This document shows, in pieces, positions 12,601-20,981 of a stretch of 36,310 nucleotides of DNA. Positions within the stretch are counted from its first letter, which is position 1. The number at the start of each line of letters is the position of its first letter. The DNA comes from Mnemiopsis leidyi (lineage: Eukaryota > Ctenophora > Tentaculata > Lobata > Bolinopsidae), in NCBI GenBank assembly GCA_000226015.1, contig JH152835.1, forward strand, positions 139,520-175,829, given 5' to 3'. The position numbers and the translations under genes are program-made. The notes beneath the pieces are model-generated. The model was not told the origin of the DNA and did not search any database. It was given only the letters and a program-made list of their open reading frames with translations.

Positions 12601-15600
12601 GGTTTGATACGATACAGACGTACCACCCTCGGTCGGTGTGAGCCAAGTTCTTGATTACTCTCTCCACACTTACTTTGCTGTCCAGAGATCTCCTGCTTTT
12701 CCCTCCAGCATTAAACATGTTGAAGTCGGTGATGGTATCTTCTTTGACGATCATGACATTTGGGGTTGGGTTTCCTTCTCCTTTGCATTGGAACGTGATG
12801 GTCGATCCAACTGCATTTGTGATATTGGCTGGTCCTTCAAGGATAACTGGCATGTATTGATCCAAAGCAGATGCTCCTACGAGCAAGCAAGCAAGACCAA
12901 ACAGCATCATTAACAAACTCGGTACAAAGAACTTTCAACTGCAGCGACTGTTACAATTACAAAAAGGGAACTGGTAATACTGAGGTCTAGCAGCGTGCAG
13001 CTCCTGATATATACTCGATTCAGGGAACCCGCCCGAGCTGAGCGTGATGTGATGACGTCACACGTGCTGCGTCCTGATTGGTCGAGCTGACCGGGCTGGT
13101 AGCGCGCCGTCAGACTCCTTCACCGCGTAGTGTTTAGCACGTCGGACTTAGTGACGTAGGTCAAACCCAACATTCCATGTTTGTACTTGTTCTCCGTACT
13201 CCTAGATGATAACATGACCTAATCCTGATAGTGATATGTGAGAAGTTGGAGTATGTGTGTCGGTGAATATTATGAGTAATACATATAAAATTACAATGTA
13301 GCGCCGGGATTTTATTTTTGAAGAACTGATAGCTGACGTGTTTGGTGGCCGGTGTTTGCATGACTTCTTACCGTCTGTGGTTGGACAACATTATCTTATA
13401 TTTGATAATTACATAACCGTTATCTAAGGTCTTTAAACCGGATTTTATCAAGGTAAACCGGATTGAATTGGTTACTGCCGATTAATTTGTATGACGTGAA
13501 AATGATCGTGAAACCGGCAAAGACTGCAATGATTTCCTCGATACGGACGGTAGCTGATAGAATTAAGATTCCGCAAAGTTTACGTAAGCAAAGTGACGAA
13601 ATTTCTCCAAAATTTCCTTGCAAACTTGCCAAATACCACACCCGTCATCCACCCTTGAAGCCTCTTCCAGCGGTGGAAAGTACCTACTGTCCAGCAAACT
13701 ACGCGTATCGCAAGTGCCGAGAGCGTCCGTTTATCTCATAACTTGTTGACAATTCTACTTCATACCTCGGCGGCGTTGCCTATTAATTTACCAAAACTGC
13801 TACTTTTGAGTATTTTCGTGGGGAAAGGTCTCAAGTCATGATGGTGAACGTTGACAAGTGATCAAATGTGCGCTGACGAGCGAATCACTTAAACTGCTAA
13901 TTCAGGCTGGTTCAGGGACGTTCTTATCAGTCAACAATTTCTGTAACATCGTGAAATGCCAGCCTCGAAGAATTAATTGTCGCAGTGTGGCACGCTAAGG
14001 GCACGCGCACGGTTTGACCTTAAACTGTTGAATTCATTTAGAAATAAGGAATGAAGATCATTTTTCAATGTCATTGGTGAACTGATTTAGCGATTTTATT
14101 TTTGATTGCAACTTGGGAATAGGTACGCCGTAATCGAATTTCGGCCGAATTTTTAAAGTCGAACATAAACTGTGTGGCCACTTATTTTAAAGTTTATTAC
14201 TGGGCTAATGATGGGATGAGACGTCTCTAACTTACTAGCTTAAATTTCCACATATAGCATCTTAATATTTAATTATCAGTTTTTAAAAGGGTATTTTTAA
14301 TATAGTGATTGACCTAATATAGTGATTGACCTATAGTGATCACCATATTATCAATAACTCAGTCGAATTGCAGACATTCAGGCTCTGGAATTTACTAAAT
14401 TAATAACGTTCGGCGTTCACAGGGTAACATATAATCAACTATCATGTACAAAATCCACTAAAATCCACCCGATTAAGCCATTGTGTGAAATGGCTCACAA
14501 AAATATATTATAATTCTTTAACAATCTTTACCTGTGAATAATCAAAATATTGCTTGCACATTTTAAATCTGAACTTCAAATCAAATAATGAATTTACCTG
14601 ACTTATTCGCATGCGTTCAATCCTTTGCCGTAAGCACAGATCTGTCATTACGATAATCTTCCATATCGTTTAAACGGTCACGATTTACTAAGCTTGTCCA
14701 TCCTGACCCACTTTGTCAAGTGCTTTCAGCACGATTTCAATATTGACTAACAAGACTATCTCTTTAAAACAGCCAAGCCCAAGGTGTCCCTGGCTAACAT
14801 TCTTTACCAGAGTGTTCTAAATTAAGGGCTACAAAGTTTAAACAGAATTGACCAGTACCTTGTTCGATCGTTTAACACGACAAGCAATTCTTGCAGTTCT
14901 GATTATTTAAATTGAGTTTACTTATCGCTGCCTAGTCGTGAGGTCTTTGACGCTCAGCTAAGGATCCCATCGGATCTATGCAGCCTCATTGGGAGCTGTA
15001 CTAACTGATGCAGCAAAAGGCAACTTCACTGGATGATTACCGTTATTGGGGTCACGTGCCTAGCATGATTTATCTACCTGCTTACTTGCACTTGTGTGAG
15101 TCTGCAGAAGCATTAGGTTCAGGCGTTGCCTGCTACAGGCTATCCTGAACTTAGAACCTTGCTACTTACTTATCGTCCATCTCTAGGTGGCCATGGTACA
15201 GTGGTATAACCGATTATTGTCGGTCGGATATACATTTAAAGTTAAAACTTTGTAATTAGAACGTGAAAAAGATAGCTGATAAGTGCTTTCCATTTTACCA
15301 TTTTTCATGGGCTAAATTTGACGAAATCCTAAGTCTGTTACTTAGACCCGGCCGGTATTTAATAGAGAAAATAAAACTTTTTATTTTAGGGTTTCTCTTT
15401 ACCATAAGATAGACGTTGGATGTGAAGCAAAATTGGGCAACACCCAATAGTACCAATAAATCATTGACTCCGCTAGACCTGCGATTTGTGGATGAAATCA
15501 GTACGACCTTTAGACGCCCGTACGTGTCTGATAGAATAAAACAATTTTTCATCAGTCTTTGATCATATCCGACCAATACGACATATAATTATAGCTTAGG

Positions 15601-18600
15601 CATCTTACTGTTAGTTAGTTTACATCAAAAACTCATTTCCCTAAAACTCATTTCCCATACGTAAAATGAACGTATGTGCATACGTTTCAACAGTCAGTAA
15701 ATAGTTAGTACCCAACTTTGTTTTTCTACATATTCTATCAATCTTTAACTTTTATTTTTAGTGATAGTTATTAAGATCTCAAGATTTGATATTATATAAA
15801 TGACATTATACTGTATATTTACATAAATTTTGAGTAAACATTGGCCGTGCGAAGTAAAAGCCGGTCCCAAATCAAATCAAATCAGGAGCACCCAACTGAC
15901 GTGGTTTGGTCGCAAGTGGCGGATATTACGGCAAGAAAAATTATGGTTTGGTAGGGTTTCGTGATCACAACTATCAACTCTTATGTATTTGTTTCTCACG
16001 GAGAGCTGATGTGTCATTATATCATACGATTTATCATTATTAGACTGTCATCTTGATATTGGATCATCATAAAATACAGATTCGAGATCTGAAGATCCGA
16101 TCTTTAAAGTGTTACCTGCATCACATGATGTTAAAGAAGGATTGGAGTCATGGGAAAATATTTGTCCTGAGAGCCTATAGAGATAACTAGTAATATAGTA
16201 ACCACACCCTTTTGGGATTTGCAAGAAAATTTGCTGTATTTTCATTTTTGTATGTACAACATCGACAAAAACAGAAATTAAGTGCTCTACAACAGCTTAC
16301 CTAAACGACTATAAAAATGTCTAGATATTAATAGCCCTCCAGATAAAACAGACTAATGAAATCGACAAAAAATTTAAAGCGCCTCAAATCTTTTTCGGCC
16401 AATTTGCACTCTCTGCTAATATTGGTCAAAACTCAAAATACACCTGTCTAAACCATGTTACCAGTTACACACGTCTTTTATTTTCGGTACTTTTTGACAA
16501 TGACCTTACCCCAGGTCTTTACTGCTAGAGCTTCGTACGTGGAATCGCGTACAGTAATAAATACATCATACATGTTTTTAAAGTCTGAAAGACTTCGAAT
16601 GTTGATCGGAATTGATGTGTACTTTGCTGAAGGACTTTTCCAGGCGCCTCTAATTTTGCTTCACCAAGGAAACCTGATGCTGTGAACATTATCACTGAAT
16701 TTAAGTCCTGCTTCTTGCCAAAGAGTCTTGACTGGATTGTTAAAAAAATCGAAACCCGTGAATCGCCTGCCTGACTCATTGTTGTATGATGTATTCGGTA
16801 ACTATTAAAAAAGTCAGAATTATTAGCTTTTAGAACTAAGCATGACACGAAAAGTTTGCTTATACTATTTGTGATTAAAGAATGATATCTTTTGATGAGA
16901 TATTGAAAATTGTCCTTGAGCTTTATAGACGAAAAGTTCACCTAGTGATCCAACCTTCTTATCTGGAAGTAACATCTTTATTAAATTTGTTATCAGTTTC
17001 CTGAACATAAAAGTGGTTAGATTTAAAAAATGTATCATAAACTCTTGAATTCTTGTTGGAAATACAGTTAAAACACAGACTATGTAAGTGATTAAGATAT
17101 GTTAGTAATAAAAAGTTGAACTCAAATAGGCAAAAGCAGAAGTTCAATATAGGTTGGCCAAAATTACTCAGTCAATTTATGGCAAAGGTTTTAAAGTTAT
17201 CGGTTTATAAAAATACTTGAATTGTGTTCTTATGTTGGTGAGTTGGTTTCCCAAAACGGTCTCCCAGCTTCTGAATGGTTCTCCCAATGCAATATTCTTG
17301 ATTGAACTTTTAGTTTGGAGCAAAAAGTCTTAACTCTTGAGTTTATCATATTCCCAGTTTGCATTAGTCACGTACGCAGCCAGAGGAGAATAATACTTCA
17401 TAAAATCTGAGTTCCCGTTACCTGTTAAACTATCTCACCAGTACATTAACAAGTACAATATTGACAGTCCATACAAAAACTTCACCCTTCAGGCGAGTAG
17501 AGCTGGAGCTGATGTCACCAAACCAGACGGAAGTTTCATCTACCCGACATACGTGCAGCTCACTATCGGCAATGTATTCTCTCTCGGGTTTGGTCCGTTC
17601 CGGTGGGTCTGTGCCAGTGGCAAGGAGGAGGATCTGCTGAAAACGGACCAGCTTGCTGCTGAGGTGATCAGGAAGCAGTTAGAAGAGACTCCTAGTCCTG
17701 AGGAGGAGGGTAATCTTAGAGACAATTTAACTTGGGTACGGAGATTTCATCTTTGGATTTATATAAAATCAGTTTTTAAGTCTTCAACTGTTCAAGCGTA
17801 AATGTAGCATAATTGATCTATGTCCCTTGGTTGACGTATATATTTTATTATGTAGCCATTTATGAAGCTAACCCAGTAGCCTAATTATCTGAATTTTAAA
17901 CATCACTTAAATTTAAAATACATGAATGGCTTCCCGTATCAAATATTAACCTTTCAACCGGCAGGTCGAGAAAGCGATGGAAAATAAGATGGTGGTAGGC
18001 TCACAAGCTCGCATCCTGTACAGTAACCAGGCCGGCCGGTCTCGGATGGCCGCAGCTTTTAACAAAGCTGTCGCCTCCGGAGAAATATCTGCTCCTGTGG
18101 TTAGTGGGAATGTGTCGGTGTACGTATTGTGTTTAGGAATAACGTGACTCGGCCTTGTTGCACAGTTTTTAGGGTTCAAGTCTTAGGTGTTCGAGTCTCA
18201 GGCTAATTTGTACGTTTAATCCAGACGGTTGCCAAGACTCGACAACGACGCTGTGATGACATTATTTTATCTGCTATTAGATCACGGAGATATTTGCCAT
18301 GCTGATAAACATTTTACACATAATATCAGAACTTCGCAAGGGAGGCTTAGTGGAAGCCTGATAGCTCAAAGTTGGTTTTAAAATGTATATGCTGAACTTT
18401 TCCTTACTAGTACTACATAACACTGGGCTTAAAATTTTCAACCGTTATCAGCTCATATCTGGGGACTCTTTTAGTTTAGCGTCTACTGTCTAACAACGAC
18501 GATCCGTGTCTTTAAAAGATATAAACTTGATAAACTCTCATCATACTTCTAATATAATTTTTTCTATTATACGTTAACACCTTAACTGTAAAGTTAGGGC

Positions 18601-19415
18601 GCCCAGTGCTGATGCTGAGTCTATCGTTTTGGCTCTCAAGTTTCGCCTCTCAGCCCCTACATAATCACAAACCACTACAAAAAGTAGCTGCAGGATTTAC
18701 CCCAAAAACCAACTTCTAACAAAACAATCTCAGATTCTGTCACGTGACCATCACGATGTGAGTGGCACGGACTCCCCTTATCGGGAAACCTCCAACATTA
18801 CCGACGGTTCGATGTGGTGTGCGGACATGGCCGTCCAGAACGTTATCGGGGATGCGCTCCGCGGTGCGACCTACGTCAGCATCCACAACGGTGGTGGAGT
18901 CGGGTGGGGCGAGGTGAGGAGAATAGTTGGTGAATGGGTGATGAGATGTTTGGATATGTTTGTTGACAAGTTAGCTTGTCCGTCATCGGTCTATTCCCTG
19001 GGGATGATAACCGAGTATCGGTATTAAGTTTACGGTCGTTGTAGATTCAATTGCATGCAGGTCTCGCGTCATACGGATTAGGGCCAGCTAGGATCGTTAC
19101 TGACATTTTTATTAGGATCCATTTATTCATTTTGAGAAATGAAATGGCCTGATGATAAAGAAAAACGAAATGACATTAAAATCAATATCTCAGGTGATGA
19201 ACGGAGGTTTCGGAATGGTGCTGGACGGTAGCGATGAGGCTGGGGAGGCGGCAGTATCCATGTTGCACTGGGACGTGAGTAACGGAGTGTGCAGGAGAGC
19301 TTGGGCCGGACACCCACTCGCTCAACATGCCATCTCCCACACCCAGGCTACTGTTCCTGGCTACAACATCACTACCTGCAATGTTGCTGATGAGGACATG
19401 CTCCGCAACCTTTAA
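675..19415 (+). CDS. UROC1: Urocanate hydratase (urocanase), complete, 12 exons
   Basis: Urocanase is the NAD+-dependent cytosolic enzyme that hydrates urocanate to imidazolonepropionate, step two of histidine breakdown. Exons with GT-AG borders and consistent phase: 675-793, 1741-1851, 4837-4996, 6400-6496, 6738-6872, 9184-9374, 9700-9824, 10019-10310, 17493-17735, 17965-18099, 18734-18913, 19194-19415. They sum to 2010 bp, or 669 aa, close to animal UROC1 (about 676). The ATG lies in CACCATGG and the protein starts MDLVELCSGLQ like animal UROC1. Visible motifs: LRYFP and GHIYMYRF, ELVTYGGNGQ (end of exon 3), YGQMTAGSYCYIGPQGIVHG, the Gly-rich NAD-binding stretch GLGGMSGAQ (248-256), SDQTSLHNPFNGGYYPVQLS, GFGPFRWVC, VVGSQARILYS, and DHHDVSGTDSP through HNGGGVGWGE (about 541-596). 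No frameshift or internal stop is seen. Introns 2 and 8 host antisense genes; the end of exon 3 is tandemly duplicated into intron 3. Confidence 0.96.
794..1740 (+). other. Urocanase intron 1
   Basis: AT-rich intron with a GTAAGT donor at 794 and an acceptor after TATTGTTCAG at 1740. No coding exon is visible in it. It carries the MITE-like element at 1477-1685, ending 55 bp before exon 2. Confidence 0.8.
1477..1685. mobile_element. MITE-like element with about 34-bp terminal inverted repeats
   Basis: The left end, GGAACGGTATTCTTGGGGAA followed by GCGTCTCAAATTTT, is matched by the reverse complement of the right end, GGAACGGTATTCGTGGGGAG followed by GTGTCTCAAATTTT, with about four mismatches in 34. 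The element is about 209 bp with no coding capacity, as expected of a non-autonomous DNA transposon. A TA lies close outside each end (CTAC on the left, CTAA on the right), compatible with a Tc1/mariner-type TA target, but the duplication is not clean. Confidence 0.7.
1852..4836 (+). other. Urocanase intron 2, host of the antisense metalloproteinase
   Basis: The donor is GTATGG at 1852 and the acceptor is after CTTCCTCAG at 4836. The region 1852-2357 is AT-rich with no recognised gene; an ATTAAA on the minus strand at 2129-2134 could serve the metalloproteinase mRNA. Between 4216 and 4836, upstream of the metalloproteinase ATG, I see no further coding exon and no convincing promoter motif; open frames at 4535-4820 overlap one another on both strands and look fortuitous. 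Confidence 0.75.
2358..4215 (-). CDS. Minimal secreted matrix metalloproteinase, complete, 5 exons
   Basis: Zinc endopeptidase of the metzincin/matrixin (M10A) family, predicted secreted. Minus-strand exons 4215-4117, 3998-3853, 3376-3228, 2830-2683 and 2505-2358 join in frame to 690 bp (229 aa). Residues 1-20 are a hydrophobic signal peptide (MHIFAAFRLLVFTGCFLFIC). PLCGNGD (34-40) resembles the cysteine switch PRCGVPD, followed at once by the catalytic domain start ITYSLENYP (44-52). HTFNPSGGSEVHMN (125-138) matches the MMP structural-metal segment. The catalytic motif HEIGHAIGIKH (172-182) has its third His created across the last splice junction, and the Met-turn TIMHS (188-192) follows at normal spacing. 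The roughly 80-residue propeptide and the hemopexin domain are absent; the protein ends shortly after the last helix. The whole gene lies antisense in urocanase intron 2. Confidence 0.9.
4963..5138 (+). repeat. 34-bp tandem duplication of the exon 3 end and splice donor
   Basis: The unit is GAACTTGTTACGTACGGGGG followed by TAATGGACAGGTAA. The first copy is the real 3' end of urocanase exon 3 (coding ELVTYGGNGQ) with its donor at 4997. Further donor-like sites recur at 5031, 5065, 5099 (GTGAGA) and 5129, spaced 34, 34, 34 and 30 bp. The later copies accumulate point changes and a 4-bp deletion. Because 34 is not a multiple of three, reading past the first donor quickly meets a stop. Confidence 0.9.
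4997..6399 (+). other. Urocanase intron 3
   Basis: The intron begins at the first of several repeated donors and ends after ACTTTGCAG at 6399. Beyond the 34-bp repeats, 5350-6399 shows no recognisable coding exon, RNA or element. Confidence 0.75.
5303..5346 (+). repeat. Displaced copy of the 34-bp donor repeat
   Basis: GTAAGAACTTGTTTCGCACG followed by GGGGTAATGGACAG then GTAAGAAC, with donor-like sites at 5303 and 5337 exactly 34 bp apart. It lies about 165 bp beyond the main array, separated by unrelated intron sequence. Confidence 0.85.
6873..9183 (+). other. Urocanase intron 5
   Basis: A 2.3-kb intron with a GTAAGC donor and a CCACCAG acceptor. The short open frames inside (7381-8255) have no family resemblance, no splice logic and lie in low-complexity AT-rich DNA. 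I see no structured element here. Confidence 0.7.
9573..9628. repeat. Perfect 40-bp palindrome in urocanase intron 6
   Basis: The arm CTGTTGGCTAGATTTACATA (9581-9600) is followed directly by its exact reverse complement (9601-9620) with no spacer. The symmetry extends eight more bases on each side with one mismatch (AAAATATT against GATATTTT). It ends about 70 bp before the exon 7 acceptor and could form a hairpin in the pre-mRNA or a cruciform in DNA. Confidence 0.95.
10612..10661. repeat. 25-bp tandem duplication
   Basis: Two exact adjacent copies of a 25-bp unit beginning AAGAAATAAAATTATTTC, at 10612-10636 and 10637-10661. It lies in intron 8 downstream of the nested VWD gene in very AT-rich DNA (10320-10800) that otherwise holds no gene. 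Confidence 0.9.
10848..10853 (-). terminator. Poly(A) signal of the nested VWD gene
   Basis: AATAAA on the minus strand (context GAAAATAAAGAAAC), about 50 bp after the stop codon of the antisense VWD gene. This supports an independently terminated transcription unit with a short 3' UTR. Confidence 0.7.
10902..12910 (-). CDS. Secreted Ig-follistatin/Kazal-Ig-VWD-C8 protein, complete, 2 exons
   Basis: Minus-strand exons 12910-11908 and 11659-10902 (GTAAGTT donor, TTTCAG acceptor) join in frame to 1761 bp, 586 aa. Residues 1-16 (MMLFGLACLLVGASA) are a signal peptide. Ig-like domain 1 spans about 21-117, with Cys42 and Cys99 in a GWYVC context. A follistatin-like Cys cluster lies at 121-148 and a Kazal-like domain at about 148-189 (PICATDCQTYYNSC). 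Ig-like domain 2 (about 191-280) has Trp228 and DAGTYR but lacks the usual first Cys. A von Willebrand factor type D domain starts at Cys296 (CKIFGDPHIMSFDG) and continues to GLCGNNNGE in exon 2, followed by a C8-like Cys-rich region and a 30-40-residue tail. No TIL domain or membrane anchor is seen. The start is the first ATG after the promoter; ATG 12907 is also possible. It is likely an extracellular matrix, mucus or adhesion protein; the specific function is unknown. Confidence 0.93.
13007..13081 (-). promoter_or_regulatory. Compact promoter of the nested VWD gene
   Basis: Reading the minus strand toward the gene, there is a CCAAT box (13081-13077), an E-box CACGTG (13066-13061), a palindromic CRE TGACGTCA (13060-13053) and a TATA box TATATAT (13013-13007). 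The TATA box lies about 97 bp upstream of the ATG. The region about 13020-13120 is also GC- and CpG-richer than its surroundings. Motifs are seen directly; binding and activity are inferred. Confidence 0.7.
13140..17492 (+). other. Distal part of urocanase intron 8
   Basis: About 4.3 kb between the nested VWD promoter and exon 9. No gene is confidently identified. A small direct repeat lies at about 14300-14335 (TATAGTGATTGACCTA). A possible minus-strand exon at 16626-16510 is listed separately. Other open frames (13463-13741, 15295-15576) have no recognised family. Confidence 0.65.
16510..16626 (-). other. Possible orphan coding exon (glycosyltransferase-like?)
   Basis: On the minus strand, acceptor-like CCTTCAG precedes a 117-bp open segment ending at a strong donor (TGGG then GTAAGG). 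It translates to a peptide containing SDFKNMYDVFITVRD and ALAVKTWG. The DVFITVR and KTW pattern loosely recalls the start of Fringe/beta-1,3-glycosyltransferase domains, but the spacing is about five residues short and no DDD-motif exon was found nearby. A phase-compatible 51-bp segment occurs at 16166-16116. It could be a relic exon or chance. Confidence 0.2.
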
Positions 19416-19860
19416 GACGCGAATTTTTACAATGGATAGGATTTAAAAGATGTTTATAATGAAATTAATGCTAGTTTTTGAAGGACAGGCTTGCTGGACA
19501 CTGGAATTTTTAATTTTTGATACACGTTATTTGTCTGTGACCCTTGTGAGCAAAGCTGGATTTTTTGTGACCCACAGATGAGTTTTGTTTTTATTTCGCG
19601 AATTTCTTTTTTTTGCAAGAATTTTAGAAATTTTCAATTTGATTTTAAGTCGTATAGTGCAAATATTATGTTGTCAATTTTCTTAGTGATATGAATTCTA
19701 CTTTCTAGTTGTACGGCAGCGCGCACCCTCCTGCCATTTTATTCCCTCTATTCGCTTCGAATGAGGGTCGGACGATGTCAGACAACTTTCTAGCTTTTAT
19801 GATATGTTGTTAAAAACTGAAATTATTCAGAGTGGATCATTATATACAGAATAAAGTATT
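19416..19860 (+). other. Urocanase 3' UTR
   Basis: AT-rich sequence after the TAA at 19413-19415, leading to the poly(A) signal. No coding frame or structured RNA is seen. Confidence 0.65.
19850..19855 (+). terminator. Poly(A) signal of urocanase
   Basis: AATAAA in CAGAATAAAGTA, about 435 bp after the urocanase stop codon. It is the first canonical hexamer on this strand that I find in the 3' flank. Confidence 0.65.
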
Positions 19861-20507
19861 TTCTGTGTATCAGTAGGTGTTAGTGTATTTTCCATTTAAA
19901 AAAGAGTAAAGATTATCATTCCTTTTTATACATTTCTTGTGTTTTTTTTACTAAATTTCATGTACTAAGTTATACAATTCCCTACTCAATCAAAACTACA
20001 AATTTCGCTTAAGCATCAATTTTTACTGTTTTTCGGTAAAACACTTCGATGATATTCCTCTAGACCTTCCGCCCATAGTTACTTATACTGCCTGAAGCCG
20101 CACTCAAGGATTTAGACTTGAGTTGACAGTTAACCTGTTCTGAAGTGTTACAGCGCCGCCTCTTTAAGTGACCTAGCTCCATTTTTAGCGTGGTACAATG
20201 ATGAAGCAATGTTGAAGACGTACTATTTCGAGAACCAGACTTAGTAACTACCTCCAGATTGGATCCCTCAAGTTTAGGAGAACGAAGAACAAAGACCACG
20301 GTCGGAGGTAAACGGTCAGGTTAACTAAAAGATCGCGTTTACGGTATTCATGATTCAGCCTAATTGGAAACGACATTTCATTTAAAGAATATATTGGGCT
20401 TGCTTTAAAATCACTCGAAATTTTCGATTTCTGATAATTTTTGTCTCGAATCGCAATGTATCACAAGAAAAATCACCAATTAGGGTATGATATTTTTATA
20501 TTTCCAG

Positions 20508-20577
20508 GCGATCTTCAGACCAGGAGATATGTTCCACAACCCCAGCCAGACTTAATCACAGAGCCTCAGACTGACTG
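20508..20577 (+). other. Possible exon, unknown gene
   Basis: A 70-bp open segment between TTTCCAG and a GTTAGT donor. In one frame it reads DLQTRRYVPQPQPDLITEPQ followed by TDW. It is GC-richer than its flanks and protein-like, but no partner exon was found and the family is not recognised. Confidence 0.25.
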
Positions 20578-20905
20578 GTTAGTACATTTTTATTCTTGAT
20601 GTGGATTTGTTCGAGTTGTATTCGCCTGCTTTTTTCATTTCCTTTTGCCTTTGGCTTTGCCGAAATGCCGAACAGTCGGTTAGGTTTAATGTAATATACT
20701 AAAAACTATTTTCCTAAGACCCATTCTTTTTGACCTCTGCTTTTTTATATATCCACAATAATTTCCAAGTTAGAGCTATCTACTTCAACTTGGATACCTC
20801 TAGATTTATAGCCATGCAACTTTGCCCAACTATTAGCCATACCTATACGAACTGTTCTGACTCTGTTAACATACTCAGATCTCGCTAAAAAGTCTGTTTG
20901 TGGTC

Positions 20906-20981
20906 GCTTAGCGTTAATACCTTTGCTTAGCGTTAATACCTTTGCTTATCGTTAATACTTCCGCTGAGCGTTAATACGCTG
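20906..20981 (+). repeat. 19-bp minisatellite, four copies
   Basis: The unit is GCTTAGCGTTAATACCTTT at 20906 and 20925 (exact), then GCTTATCGTTAATACTTCC at 20944 and GCTGAGCGTTAATACGCTG at 20963. All keep CGTTAATAC. Confidence 0.9.

Noticed and set aside
12914..12916. TTG upstream of the VWD gene as start codon
   Set aside because: Animal translation starts at ATG almost always; ATG at 12910 follows immediately and gives a good signal peptide.
13502..13741. 79-residue plus-strand open frame divergent from the VWD promoter
   Set aside because: No recognised domain, signal or conservation evidence; could be chance.
16525..16941. 138-residue minus-strand open frame
   Set aside because: Long, but the peptide matches nothing I know and overlaps two other open frames; a spliced segment in another frame looks more protein-like.
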